Positions 35,148 to 47,683 of a DNA stretch of 64,000 nucleotides are shown here, piece by piece. Origin of the DNA: Coleophoma eucalyptorum. Lineage: Eukaryota; Ascomycota; Leotiomycetes; Helotiales; Dermateaceae. The notes under the pieces were generated by a model that saw only the letters and a program-made list of their open reading frames with translations, did no database searches and had not been told where the DNA came from. The position numbers were made by a program, and so were the translations under genes. The stretch covers positions 24,494 through 88,493 of the forward strand of contig JALRME010000069.1 in the NCBI GenBank assembly GCA_026120035.1, read 5' to 3'. Numbering within the stretch: position 1 is the first letter of the stretch; each line of letters starts with the position of its first letter.

Positions 35148-36386
35148 ATGATCTTCACGAAAATAGTTGCGGCAGTTGCCGGGGCTCTGTTAGCTGGTCA
35201 AACGATTGCAACGTCAACCTGCGATCCTCTCGACAGCACATGTAAGTAAGTCTCTACCATGCTAAACTATCCAGGTCAGACACTAATTTTTTGCTTGCAG
35301 CATGCTCCGCAGATGAAGCTCTGGGCATGACAATCAATGTCGACTTCACTCAAGGCTCCGTGGACGCTTTTGATGAGTCCGGTAGTCCCACGTACAACTC
35401 CACTAATGGCGTGACATTCACCATCAACGAGTCCGGCGACGCACCACAACTGGGCTCCATCTTCTATATTATGTTCGGCCGCGTTACTGCCTCTGTGAAG
35501 GCTGCACCTGGAAATGGTGTTATCTCATCGGTAATCCTAGTATCAGACGACGGTGACGAGATCGACCTGGAGTGGGTGGGCTCCGATAATTCACACGTAC
35601 AAACAAATTACTTCGGCAAGGGACTAACGACATCGTGGGACCGAGGCCAATACAATACGGCCGCGGACTGCCAGGATGAATTTATCACCTACACGATGGA
35701 TTGGACCAGCGAGCGTATCATTTGGATGGTTGGCAACACGGAGGTCCGGACGCTGTACGCGTCCGATGCCGAGTATACATCTGCTGGCGTGAGTGAGTAT
35801 CCGCAGACACCGATGCAGGTCAAGTTGGGGGCGTGGGCAGTTGATAATAGCAGTGCCGAGGGCACCATCGAGTGGGCAGACGGACCTGTAGACTGGAGTG
35901 ACGCGCCGTTCCAGATGAGTGTTAAAAGTATCACTGTCACAGATTACAGCACTGGTTCGTCTTACAGTTATGGTGATACGTCGGGCAACTGGACGAGCAT
36001 TACGAGCGACGGAGGGGAGATCAATGGGAATCTAGATAGTTCATCATCGCTAACAGTGACGGCGACTGCGGCGAGTGCAACGGGGACATATGCAAGTGTG
36101 CCGGCGGGAGGTATTGCATCAGTGACGGCAGTGAGTACTGCTACTGGTTTGCCAGCTGGGTGGGTTTTAATGTCGAATGGAAAGCTTAGGCGGTCAGGCT
36201 CGGCAACTCTTAGTAAGTCTTTCAGGAACCTCTTGCTTTAACAGCAAGGTAAATAAGACCTGCAGGAGTACTAACTAGCTTCATATAGGCCCGCCTTGTG
36301 TCATCGTTCTTGCCAGCCAGCTCACAGTCACCTTTTTGGCTTTGTTCATCTCACTAAATGCTTTTAACGGTGGCTGGGGCTCTTGA
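35148..36386 (+). CDS. GPI-type GH16 chitin-glucan transglycosidase (CRH family)
   Basis: Three exons (35148-35241, 35301-36212, 36289-36386) give 367 residues. A signal peptide (MIFTKIVAAVAGALLAGQTIA) is followed by a short Cys pair typical of CRH proteins. The GH16 catalytic motif DEIDLEWVG provides Glu118 (nucleophile), Asp120 and Glu122 (acid/base). A Ser/Thr-rich region follows, then a hydrophobic C-terminus (VIVLASQLTVTFLALFISL) consistent with a GPI-attachment signal. That last exon is easily missed: the frame otherwise runs on to a stop at 36239-36241. Splicing at GTAAGT (36213) and TAG (36288, branch CTAAC) restores the expected end. CRH enzymes link chitin to beta-1,6/1,3-glucan in the cell wall, acting outside the membrane. 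Confidence 0.9.
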
Positions 36387-37875
36387 TCATCTTCTTTTGT
36401 TTGATGAATTTGAAATGAAGAAGATAGCGGACCACTGTAAAGTGAGAAGCACGGTGCGGTAAGACCTTCGGCACCAACATGTCGTTAGGAAACCAATCAA
36501 CATGATCTGGACGTGCGCTCGTAATTTCACGGGAAACCACACAGCTGGGCTAACCAGTTTGATATCTACCTCACAGTAGCACTATAGGTAGAGTTTGAGC
36601 GAGAATAAAACGCTCTTATTAAATTTAAAACTCGATTTGTAGAGATAGAGCCAGGGAGCTGCGGGTTATTGGACCGTTTTTTTACGGTAAAATCTTATTA
36701 CTATAGGTTTCTTCATGGGATGGAGAAAATGATTATTTCAACTCAGAATACACCGAGGGCATTATCATAGGCTAAGCTTCAGATAATAGAAAGTATATAG
36801 TGGTCAGTTCTGGAGGCTAAAAGCTATTATAAAAATGTGTAAACGGGAACAGGTTATATATAAACACACCTTGGTTAAACCAGCCAGGGACCTATAAATA
36901 GAGACTATGAGGCCCTCAGTAGTCTTTTAGTTGCCAGAAATAATATGAAAGAGAATTATAAAATGATCTCTGAGTGACGGAATATGCAAATATCTGAAAA
37001 TATGGCTTGATATTAGTTGAAACATGATACAGTACAAATTCGACGATCGCTTTGATAGCCACACTGAAGTTATCACTTCTAATTATAATAGTAATATAAA
37101 GATATAATGAGCTAGCATCAACATGAATAGATGTTATCAAAAAGCTTCTGGGCTGCGAATAACCATGAAATCAAGGCTTTTCATAACAAGCTGGCCCGGT
37201 ATCAAATAGAGAGAGATGGAGCTTAAGCTCAAATAATAACTTGCTTATCTACGTATTATTTTGTATATTTCTTACTCGCGGCCTAACTTACTGTACTGTA
37301 GTAGTGGTTGTGACGTCAAATGACATCCTGGATCTGGTTAGCTTATTACAAGTATTTCATTCTCAAATGCTTCGTGTCCCACAGCATCTTTCTGACATCA
37401 TATTGGCTCGCTTTTTGCTCGTGACTTTGGATATCACCGCTATAGTGTGATTGGACACCCCAGAGTAGCTAGTTTATACTTTATTTTCCAGGGCTTTGGC
37501 TTCAGTTTTAACTCCAATCAATACATCCATTCCTCTCATCACTGCCACTGACAGTTAAATCTTGGCACATAAGCTTGCACCCTGCCTCGCATGTCTTGCG
37601 ATGCCGCTAAGCTTGTCCAGAGTCACTAACATGGCAAATACCACCCAGGGCGAGTCCATCTATCACAATGGTTGACGTTAATACAGTCTTTGACATGAAC
37701 GACATTGTGCCGTTTCGAATCTGGCAAGTGATTAGATGACAATTCGCTTTTTACGCTTCAAACTCCAGCCTCTTCAATTTTCTTTCGGTCCTTTAGTTTT
37801 CTCCAGAAACTCCATGTTTTCTCATTAAGGCCTATAAACATTCAGTTGCGAACCCGAGGAGAAATCAGCAAAGGA
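36387..37875. other. Intergenic between GH16 and GPCR genes
   Basis: About 1.5 kb, AT-rich in its first half, with no supported gene. ORFs at 36916-37140 and 37241-37450 have no family similarity and no start context. The genes on both sides end into this region. Confidence 0.5.
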
Positions 37876-39195
37876 TTATCTACCATAAGCTACCGTGTCC
37901 ACAAAACCTTGCGAAACAACCAAAAACTGAAATAAGTTAGTCTAAGATTGATTATGACTTAGGTTTTAAATTAAGCTGGCCTACTTTGTCAATGGTGCCT
38001 ACTACAAATGGAGCACGTCTTCCAGTGGCTGTCTGGTATATACGAACAGCTGTTGGCATAGCCCATATTAACATATAGACCATTGGGTAAGTTAACATTC
38101 GGTAAGAAACCTGTGCTCCATAAATTAGAATTGCTTGTGGTCAATTGCCAGAAAATGCTCACTTTGTGTAATGTATGCGACTCCCCTATTCTTAAATGAA
38201 CAGATCCACGTAAGCTTCTACTTACTACATCATTAGATGCATCATCATCATCATCTGCTACTGAACTTCCAAATGTAGAGAGTATCGAGAACCGTTTCTT
38301 TGTCGGTGAAGTTGGTACTCCACCTGACTGTAGACTGGAAAGCGTGTTATCAAATGAGCTGAACCGTCGGTGCTCCATCTGCGATTTTCCGATAATGAGG
38401 AAGACTCTGATGTAGAGGCCAAGCATAATGATGATAATTATCCATCGAGGAATGTAATTTAGAAATAGACTAGTTCGATCGCTGCTGAGTGCGCACCCTG
38501 AATATGTTATGAAAATGTGGTCTAAACACAAGAACAGGAGTACTTACAAGAGCCTGTATCCTTATAGCCATAAATACCTAGTCCAACACTAGCCATGATG
38601 ATAGATACTGTCCAGGGAAGAGCCCATACTATTATTTTATGGTCTTCTATCCAAGATGACATACGCAAGTGGCCCCCTAGAACCAGATATGTACAAACGG
38701 CAATGACCAGGACCCAATAGTCGGCTATCATAAAGTTAGGCGCGAGTTCAGTATGATAAATCATCCAAACGTACTTTGCACAATGAACAACTCCATTATA
38801 AAGCCATTAAATTCGCAAAATCTTTTCTCTCTCGGTTTGCCAATATTCTTCCCTATCAGGTTCATTACCACTGCCGACAGGAAGTTGGCCGCCATCCAGA
38901 AGTCGCTCAAGGCAAGTCCTCTTTTGGAGTAAGCATAATGGAAGAAACTTATGGGGCTAAACCTCTAAGTCTTACAGAATAAGCTGGTGCCTAAAGCCTC
39001 GTAAATGCTTGAAAAGCTAGGTTTATCAGTACGAGAAGCAAAATACAGGTGGTCATAACAAACCCCAAAGCTTATAATTATCCATCCAGCACCAAGCAAG
39101 GAGAGCACCGAGGCAACCATTATGACGATGCTCAAGATGTAAATTTGATGATTAGTTGTTGGTGCAGACAGCACTGCTTCATGGACGGCACCCAT
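37876..39195 (-). CDS. Class V (cAMP-receptor-like) seven-helix GPCR
   Basis: Seven exons on the minus strand: 39195-39047, 38990-38976 (15-nt microexon), 38920-38775, 38724-38548, 38497-38163, 38110-37985 and 37926-37876, totalling 332 residues. All joints keep frame and use GT-AG ends (50-58 bp introns). Landmarks match the fungal cAMP-receptor-like group: HQLILGLALSDFWMAANF (helix 2), FCEFNGF, TDYWVLVIAVCTYLVL (helix 3), IVWALPWT (helix 4), SSDRTSLFLNYIPRWI (helix 5), YPMVYMLIWAMPTAVRIYQ (helix 6) and VVSQGFVDTVAYG (helix 7). The loop between helices 5 and 6 is long, Ser-rich and contains a run of five Asp. It should couple to a G protein at the plasma membrane, probably in carbon or nutrient sensing; the ligand is unknown. 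Without the microexon the gene appears to contain a stop. Confidence 0.85.
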
Positions 39196-41434
39196 AATGA
39201 ATTTTATTGGCGAGTTGGATTCTGGACTAACGAAATACCTCTCGGTGAACTTGTTTTAGCATAGTGTCTTCTCGGCAATATTAGAATTAAAACATAGTCC
39301 TCATCATATAATGAGCCTAGAATTTTTCGTTCCAGTGAATTCAAGAAGAATACAAAACATAGTGTTACAGAGGCAGTAAATTATGAAAGGGTGGGATCCT
39401 GCCCAAAAGATAAATAGCCGCCAGCCTGATAAGTTTTAAAAGAAATGCAGATTCAAAAACGGATCTGGGGCCACTTCTCATCACAGCATGACAATAGTGC
39501 GGCTTTGCTTTTGGATCCTCGAGAATTTATGCTTACAGAAAGGATAATGAGGGTGCCTGATCACATTCTTTGCATCCGTCTTAAATTCTATGCTTTTGGC
39601 TTGTCACGTGACTTGGAGATGGTTGCGAACAGGCGGGCGAGGAATGCGGACCCACTGCAAACGGAAGCACAGACTACTACATTATCCCGCTTTCAGTTTA
39701 TTTATTTTTCTTCTTTACTTTTTGTAATAGTGGACCCCATTACTTTGAACTGGCCATTCGTACCTGTTGCATAATGGAGGAGGGGTTTTCTATAGCCGAA
39801 ATTTCATTCATAAGTGATTTTAATACTAACTCGTAACTTATTTGTTTATCTCTATCTTACTAGTAAACAAAGTACGACTATCGACGATAGAGGCTAGTAC
39901 CTAAAGATAAAAATGAACTTATAGTTCCTATATCTAAATTTGAACGTTGTCTTTAAAAAGGCCGCAGTCGGTTTTGACAGAGAAGCAGGTTTATAGTAAT
40001 ACATCTCCAACGGGGTCGTACCCGGAATGGAATAACAATATTCCAACAGCTAGGAGCGATAAATTTGCTTGTATTTCCTGATGTACACATTGTGATGTCA
40101 CTCGTGAGTACTCATAGTAGGTCGCAAAGTTGATTTTTTAAGTTACTTACACTTACCGATGGAGATTACCGATGGGAGTTCTACGAATTGTTTAGAGAAA
40201 ATGATAGCTTCACGTGGTGGTTTAGAAAGTTTGCCGCCTCGGATAATTAGGACTACGACATAGTAAGTGCTTTAGATCGATTGTCTAAGATTCCATACTG
40301 AAAAATGTCCGATGTCTACAGGCTGGATATATTCTATAGTACAATTTGCAATCGTAGTCCTCCATTTCCGTTATATCGACCACCTAAGGAATCGTTAGCA
40401 TCAATAGATCAACACACTACAAAACAATTATCATTATACCTATTTGAGTCGTTGGAAAGGATATTTGATTCAAGCTGTAGTTCGTAGGATATTGTTTTCG
40501 TTATCAGCATGGAACCTCAACTTGTGCGAACAATCTCCCAGACAGTGGCCGAACGTGTAGGCATTTGTACCACATGTTTGATTATCAATTAGTAGGAAAT
40601 GGGCAACAGCATTGATGGTAGGCGCATTTGCAGCTTGGGGCCAGAAAGAAAGACTACTTCATTGAATGGCTTCTGAATACTTGCAGAGCACAATCCAAGG
40701 TCGAGTTTGAACTAGAGATTAGCGGCACCATCGCTCTAGAAAGCATGCTAGATTAGCAATGTTTGAAATATGGAATGAAATAAATTGTGTACGCTTAGAA
40801 GGGGCATGACTCATTATACACTGTATTATTCATACATGGACATATCAAATGATACACTGGAATTTCACGACAATAATCAGGGAGCTTTCTTCACTTTCCC
40901 CATATCTCTTCTCACGGCCCTACCAAGAAAAAAGGTGATCAGAGATCGCCCGTTTTCCGGAATCTAGGGCCTTCGCTGCGACGACATGTGCCAAAAAAGG
41001 TAAATTATCGTTCGATTATTCTGCAACTAGCACCAGAATCTCAGATGTTGAATTAAAAATGCTGTTGATCTTTGCTAGTGAGTTGGCTTTCCCGATGCAC
41101 GCCTTTATCCAAATCGCCGTGTCATCGTTTCTCTTCTCGGTGTATGGTCCAATCACAAGCGACGCCGATAAATGTCGCCGGAGGAAGTGGATCCGATATC
41201 AGGTGGCACAGAGCTATCCGCACTACGAGGCAAAAGTTCCCAAGTTTCCCGATACATTCTGCGATGACTTTTCCGCCTTCACATATATTTTATGGCTGGC
41301 ATTTATAGCTCTTTAATTCTTATATGACTCATAGCAGCCGGCTAAAGTCCCTTTTTTTCATCCACAGCTTATGGAATTTGTCAAAATTTCTACTTTTCTT
41401 TTTATAAACTTTACACTGAAAAAAAAAGAACACA
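39196..41434. other. 2.2-kb intergenic region
   Basis: No gene supported. The 109-codon ORF at 39445-39774 and the two overlapping ORFs at 41059-41316 lack recognisable domains. The right end carries the oxidase promoter with a short A-rich run just before its ATG. The left part is the promoter of the GPCR gene. Confidence 0.5.
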
Positions 41435-42739
41435 ATGGCGCGTGATTCTATTGTCATCATTGGGTAAGTCATTGTGACAATTGTCAATATCAAAATTCTG
41501 ATTGGGTACTAGAGCTGGTATTATTGGCTTGAATACAGCTTTGGAGCTCTCTCAACGTGGATATGGTAGCCAAATCACCATCGTTGCCGAGCACATGCCC
41601 GGTGACCTCTCCATTGCTTACACCTCTCCATGGTTAGTAAGCCCTTTACAGTTTTTTGTGTGAAAAGCACAATGCCACATGAGTAGTCGTCCAACTTGAA
41701 AAGTTTCATGCTGATGTGGTAAATCAGGGCTGGTGCCAACTTTTCTGCTATCTCTGGCAATGATGCCAATGCCCTGAGATGGGATAGAGCTGGCTATCTT
41801 GCTATGTGGAAGTTGATTGAGGATGGCCGACCAGAGGCTGTTTATCTAAAGAAGACCAAATTAACCGAGTATTGGGACGCGATGCCAGATACTGGCAAGG
41901 TTGAGAGCATGAAGGGATATTTGAAGGATGTAAGTCATTCTTGACCAGAGCGTACAATTTATCGGATTTGCTAATCATATGCCCTAGGTTATCATTCTAT
42001 CACCAGAATCATTACCTGCTGGAGTTGCCTTTGGCCTTCAATTCACAACAATCACTTTGAATGCCCCTGCCCATCTCCAAACTCTTCAAACTCTTCTTGT
42101 TTCCCCAGAGTATGGCGCTGTTAAGTTTATCAAGAATCGTCTGCCATCGTTAGAGGCGGGCTTTCTCTCATCAAACACCAAGGTTGTCTTCAACTGTGTA
42201 GGAAATGCTGCATCCACTTTTGAAGGTGTTATGGATTCTAAAGCATATCCCACTAGAGGCCAGGTAGTACTTGTCAAGGCACCCAAAGTCCAAGAGAGTA
42301 TTATGCGACACGGTGCTGGTTATGAGACTTATGTTATCCCACGACCAAACTCGGGCGGAAATGTTATTCTCGGTGGCTACATGCAAAAGGGAAACTCGTA
42401 AGTGTTTCTGTAGCATCTATTTTGTTGTATAATCTAATCAGTATCAGATCTGGAGCTGTGGTTCCAGCAGAAACCGAGTCTATTTTAGCACGGACTGGTG
42501 CTTTATTACCTGTCCTGAGAGACCAGGAGACTAGAGTTATCACAGTTGTTGCAGGCTTAAGGCCATCAAGGGTGGGTGGGGCAAGAGTAGAGGCTAAGCA
42601 ATATAAACAACGAGGCTTGGTTGTGCACAACTATGGTGCCGGTGGAACTGGTTACCAAGCAGGTATGGGTATGGCTGAGGATGCTGTGAACCTGGCTATG
42701 AGTACTCTTGAGGAGTTATCGTTCAAAGCTGCACTATAA
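41435..42739 (+). CDS. D-amino-acid oxidase (FAD)
   Basis: Five exons (41435-41463, 41513-41632, 41728-41929, 41988-42397, 42442-42739) give 352 residues. Introns are 44-95 bp with GT-AG ends. The N-terminal dinucleotide-binding motif is VIIGAGIIGLNTALELS, split by intron 1, followed by YTSPWAGANF. Substrate and FAD-site segments are GVAFGLQFTTITLNAP, NCVGNAAST, YPTRGQVVLVKAP, GGNVILGGYMQ, AGLRPSRVGGARVE and the C-terminal VHNYGAGGTGYQAG. The enzyme converts D-amino acids to 2-oxo acids, NH3 and H2O2 and usually works in peroxisomes. The C-terminus (KAAL) is not a standard PTS1. Next to it lie a Zn2Cys6 regulator, a hydrolase and a peptide transporter, suggesting a role in nitrogen supply. 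Confidence 0.92.
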
Positions 42740-43165
42740 TGAGATTTAATCGTTTAGAAAAATGGAATGTAATTTATGAATGTGTGATTTGCAAAACTTC
42801 GGATACTATTCTACATGCTATCCTTGTCGAGATCCAGAAATAGTAACTCGCCCAAGTGACCTCATATTATCTCATCATATAGGGTCACCCCCAATATTTG
42901 TGACAAGCTATTTGTATGTGTATTGAACATAAAAAAACATGATTAAACACTATTAATTGAAAAAGAATTTTCGTACGTCTTGCTATAAAGCGATTTATCA
43001 GATGCAGATCTATAACAGAAACGGATTAAATCAACTCGATTAACTTCGTTAGCACTACTTTAAACGCCGGCCCACCTTTCAACGCTAGGGTACCTCACTA
43101 TCGCCAAATGATGCATAATAAACCTCAACTTTCGCGCATAAGTGGGAGACAACTGTATCTACGAC
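42740..43165. other. Intergenic, 3' flank of oxidase and promoter of regulator
   Basis: 426 bp, AT-rich, then a more GC-rich 100 bp before the transcription factor start. No gene or repeat seen. Confidence 0.5.
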
Positions 43166-45546
43166 ATGGACTCAGGTGCGCCTAGTCCCTCTTATAGCAT
43201 TGTTTCCAGCCAGAAGGCAGGTCAGGGGCCAAGAAAATACATGAGCAAGACTCAGAGGGCGTGTGACTTCTGCCGCAGTCGCAAATCCGCATGCCAAATC
43301 GACACAGCTCCTCCGTGCCGCCAATGCATTGGACACTCCAAAAACTGTACCTTTACGGGTCTGAAGGTAAAAAGAAGTGCACAACCGGCAAAGAAACAAG
43401 CCGCTACCAATAGGATTACTGCCAGCAAGACGAGCTCTGGGCTAACACCGACTTCATCATCAACTGTTGCTTCCTCAGCAATCCAGCTGTCAGAAACACA
43501 GCCTCCCGAGCCTAATACAGGCTTTCGCCTCAACAGTCACGATTGGAATGACTTCTTCTTCACCGACATCACGGATTCATCATGGTTCGACAAGCTCGTG
43601 GAGGCTTCTGATGCAGACGGCGAGCTCCAATCAAATTTGTCGCCCGGTGCGACTTCTAATGGGAGAGGCTTTGACCAGGTGATGACGGATTTCCAGCCAA
43701 GTTTCTTTGAAGGGATCTTCAAAGAGAGCCCTCAAGCTCATAATGAGGAGAGGTCTCTAGACAACCTCCCCGGCATGACTGCTGAGCTTTGTGGGTTGAC
43801 TGGAGATATGGACCCTTATCTGCTTCGTCGATACAGGTATAATGAGAACGCTGAATTCGGATTCTCGAAGCTTTCAATACGGACTGTGCAAGATTCTGAA
43901 ATCCCCGCTCAGTTCCTGCTCTCGTTGACTGACTTGAGCTCTGATTCGCGTACTGAGGCTGAGCTCGAGGAAAGTGTTGGAAGTGGCGGAAGTGAGAGTG
44001 AGAGAGAAAAGCTTACCACGCTGATCCCTTCTGAAGTTGGAGTACGCCTTATTCAATTGTGAGTATTTCCATTGGTTCTATTCCTAATCACATATTCACC
44101 TCCTAGGTGAATAGTCCACTTAGTTGCGGGCTGCTATGCGATCTTTATGCTATAATTATCTATTGCCTTCACTATAATAATTTAGGTCTTTATCTGAGCA
44201 AGTGTAGGTTTCTTCGATTTATCTATCCACAATTTCCGATACTTTCCAAGATAGAGCCGCCAGATCCTTCGACAGCTCCAACACATCTACTAGCTTCCAT
44301 TTATTGTATTGCACAGCCATATGCAACATATGATGACCGGTTATGCATCGACTTTGCATACAAAGCACCGTCATCGCAGAAGCTATTCAACATTGCATGG
44401 AAATCTGTAAATCAGTCTCTCCATAGCCCCACTGTTGCCACAGTGCAGGCTCTACTGATCTTACTGCTGCGACCACCCACCAACGAGCTCGTTCTTGATA
44501 GTACATTTAAATGGGCCCTTTTAGGAACTACAGTTTCCACTGCACAATCCGTTGGTCTTCACCTTGACGCTACTAGCTGGAAGCTGCCACGTGATGAGGT
44601 CCATCTTCGCAAGCGTTTGTCTTGGGCTGTGTTCGCTGTTGACAAATGGTTTTCACACAGTTTAGGGCGGCCTAGTCATATCAACATAAACGACTGGCTA
44701 GTATACGAGCTAGATATATATGATTTAGACACAGGTGCAAGAGAAGCCATCCACGAAGAGACATCTATAAGTCTGCAATTCTCGCGTGTCACTGTTATTT
44801 TGGACCAGGTATTGAGGGCATTATAGTAAGAATTCCGTAAGCAGAGATCAAGATCACGTATTAATGTTTTTAGTTCCCTAAGAGCAGTTGCCCATTTGGT
44901 CTCTGATTACAAAGCGACGTTAAAAATATCTCGAGAGCTTCTGAAGGATCTTACCACCTGGTATCATGATCTGGACCCATATTTTCACTCAGGTCCACCG
45001 GGTGATCTCTCGAGCGACCCAGATCCGAAACTCTCTATTCATTTCTGCTATCATGCAGTGAAGATCACTATTCTGCGAGCTCTTTTAAGACCGTTCTACT
45101 CTGCAAAAACCGTTCAGCCCAGGGATCCACAAGAGCTTTCCGAATGGTTGTCAGCTAGGCTTAATTGCCGTCTAGGTGCCAAGGTTGGAGCCAGTGCTGC
45201 AATAAATAGTGTGTCTTTATTAAGAGCATCACATTACCAAGCATTTTGGGCTCCTTGTAAGTGCTGATTGGGATGGACCGCAGTATTAAAACTAAATCTC
45301 AATCTAGGGAGCAAAACGCATTTTGCGTTCATAACAAACCTGCTTTTCCTTTTGACAATCACTAGCCCTCCAGAAGAATCAATCGCAGCACTAGATACAT
45401 TAAACAAAGCCCGTCAAATCTATAGGGTGCAAGCGCGAAGCTTTGCAATGGTTCGCTTCGCTCTACTTCGAATTGATGCCGTCTTCTGGGTTGGCTTCGA
45501 TAAACTTATCAACAAAAATGCGGACGAGTCTCCCAATATCACCTAA
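43166..45546 (+). CDS. Zn2Cys6 transcription factor with fungal_trans domain
   Basis: Four exons (43166-44058, 44208-44825, 44874-45256, 45308-45546) give 710 residues. I start at the ATG at 43166; the longer frame uses GTG. The zinc cluster is Cys33-36-43-51-54-61 (ACDFCRSRKSACQ...PPCRQCIGHSKNC), with basic linker KRSAQPAKKQ behind it. The middle region starts with the YPQFPILSK motif and includes WALLGTTVSTAQSVGLHLD, KRLSWAVFAVDKW and LGRPSHININDW. The C-terminal region ends in an FAMVRFALLRIDAVFW helix. The first intron of 149 bp is longer than the others and its acceptor was chosen from frame and motif continuity, so exon 2's start is less certain. It lies between the D-amino-acid oxidase and an esterase and may control them; there is no direct evidence. 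Confidence 0.88.
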
Positions 45547-45616
45547 AAAAGATTTGTATCTAATTGTACATGTATATAGATTAAATCTTTTAATTTCGAT
45601 CCATTATTAACTAGAA

Positions 45617-46910
45617 CTAAAATGGCTCTCCTGCATGTGCATTTTTAAGTACGAAGCAGGTATCCTTGATGTAATCTTGAGCTTTGCTCAAACCCCTCTC
45701 AGGGGAATTATAATGTGCAAAAGCATGCGGCACGCCCAAGTACCGCTTGACCAGGACCTTGTTTCCTGCTTTTTGCAATAAGGTTCCATAATATTCTCCC
45801 TCATCTCTCTCCACGTCGAACTCGGCTGTGACGATCATGGCGGGGGCTAGGTTCTGAAAGTTTGGAGCAAGAACAGGTGTCATTCTCCAGTCTGCTAGGA
45901 TCTTTTCTCGTTTTACTACATCTGGTGAGTATTTTCTCCCAAGTCATATCTGTGAACAAGACAAACCTGGATCAGTGCCGATGAAGTAATTCAGGAACCA
46001 TGATTCCCTCTGTACAGGACCCCATGGGGCATTGGCACAGAATACAGCACTTTCATACTCACAGGTAGCAACATCCATTGGGCCTTCTAAAGGACAGTAC
46101 CTCATATCGGTCGCGGGGACGGTGAGCAGTTGTAATTTTAGTGGTACGCCTTCGTCTCGAGCAAAGTGAGACAGGACAGCAGCCATGTGTCCACCAGCAG
46201 ACAATCCTCCAATGGAGATACTTTGAGGGTTGATGCATAATTCCTTTGGATTTGAAATGACCTAGTTTTTACATTAGTATACTAATACGCCATACTTAGA
46301 AATGCTATTGAGATGGAACTAATTTCCTCACCCATTTGACAGCATCCCAGCAGTCATAAATTGCTACTGGAAAACGATACTCTGGTGCCATGCGGTAGTC
46401 GACATCTACAACGACCATGTCCACGTTATTACAGACTTGTCTGCACCAGCTTTGCTCAGAGGCTAAACCTCCTACGACCCAACCGCCTTTAATGAGTTAG
46501 TAAGTTTGGGACCTTTTTACCTTATGGAATAATTACCTCCATGCATATTGACGTGAACTGGAAACGGGCCAGGCCCTTTGGGAGCATATACTCGGCAAGT
46601 AATCTCTCCAGCTGGGCTAGTAACTGGAATAGTCCAGTCTTTCACGTCAAAAACATCAGGACCTAATAGGACCCAGATGATCAGTATTTAGAGTTATGAT
46701 CAAATGAAAAAACGCCTCACCTCGCCATGTTGGGTATGTGAAGCTATATTTTGCTGGGCACTTGCGAAACTCCTCAACAGTCACCTGACTCGCAGGTATA
46801 ACTTTGGAACCGTGTTCAGTCCATAGTTTTAACCATTCTGGATCCAACCCAGGTAGGAGCTTCTCTGGAATAGAGGGATGTTGTGATTCTGCAACAGATA
46901 TAGATCCCAT
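45617..46910 (-). CDS. HSL-type alpha/beta hydrolase (HGGG lipase/esterase)
   Basis: Five exons on the minus strand (46910-46721, 46662-46537, 46486-46332, 46261-45967, 45921-45617) give 356 residues, with GT-AG introns of 45-70 bp. The oxyanion-hole motif NMHGGGWVVGG is near residues 102-112. The nucleophile is Ser178 (GGLSAGGHM), the acid is in PAMIVTAEFDVERDEG and the histidine in PHAFAHY. This is the hormone-sensitive-lipase family plan. No signal peptide is present, so it is probably intracellular, hydrolysing small esters or lactones. It shares a promoter region with the divergent peptide transporter. Confidence 0.9.
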
Positions 46911-47683
46911 GATGACTGATTAGTGCAATTGCAAGGGTATAAAAAGCGAAAAGTACAAATGATCAAAGGTGTCAGAGTTTGAAAGTGGAAGAGAAAGTAG
47001 GTAAAGAAAGGACATGGAGACTAGATTGGCGAATTTCTCATGGGAAGTCTTTCCCTTAGTTAACCTTATTAGGTACAATAGATAGAGCTCATGTTCCAGC
47101 ATTCCATACATTATCATGTCAGTCCCACAATTCCAAGCGGCTGAACAAAGTACTTGGGATTGATTATGGAGAGGGTTGAGATACAAGAGGGGCGATAAAG
47201 AGCATTACAGGTAAGTGTGGCCCCTTGGGAACCCCTCGATCCTGCCAACTCCGCCTTCCAAAGTGTCGGACAGCCAAGATTTCATTGCCGAAAGTGGAAT
47301 CCTACGTTTTCGGCACGAGCGCTCATTGGCGGCATCCCACGGCTCTGGCCGATACCGACTCGAAATTTGCATTGAGCGAATGGAATGGCCTTCCAAAAGG
47401 ACCCACACGATCGGCGACTGTCGACGTTGCACGATTGGGGGCTGGATATCAATGATTACTGGCAGCTAAATTGGAAACTATACCAAGGGCCGCGCAGTTT
47501 GGTGTAGTGATAAGGACATGATTGTTTTCAAGAGTCGGTCAGATGTATAAGGGTTGAGGGTGATCCTCCATGTCGATCTGAGCTGCATCATTCCAATTCC
47601 TCTATCCCCTATCAAGTTCTGATATTCAATTTTCAAAATCGAATATCAGAAATTGAAAGAAGCTGCACTACCTGGACTCGAGG
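46911..47683. other. Divergent promoter between hydrolase and peptide transporter
   Basis: 773 bp. The part from 47210 to 47460 is GC-richer than the rest and produces overlapping shadow ORFs on both strands. It contains a CCAAT box on the minus strand within CCGCCAAT (ATTGG at 47325-47329). Both flanking genes could be driven from here. Confidence 0.45.

Noticed and set aside
38921..39195. Apparent in-frame stop in the first part of the GPCR gene
   Set aside because: A 15-nt microexon with good splice sites on both sides restores the conserved helix 2 sequence and all frames, so I do not call it a pseudogene.
39445..39774. 109-codon plus-strand ORF
   Set aside because: No domain, signal peptide or splice context; ordinary intergenic ORF length.
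47205..47469. Three overlapping ORFs in all orientations
   Set aside because: They result from a GC-richer promoter patch between two divergent genes; none has family similarity.
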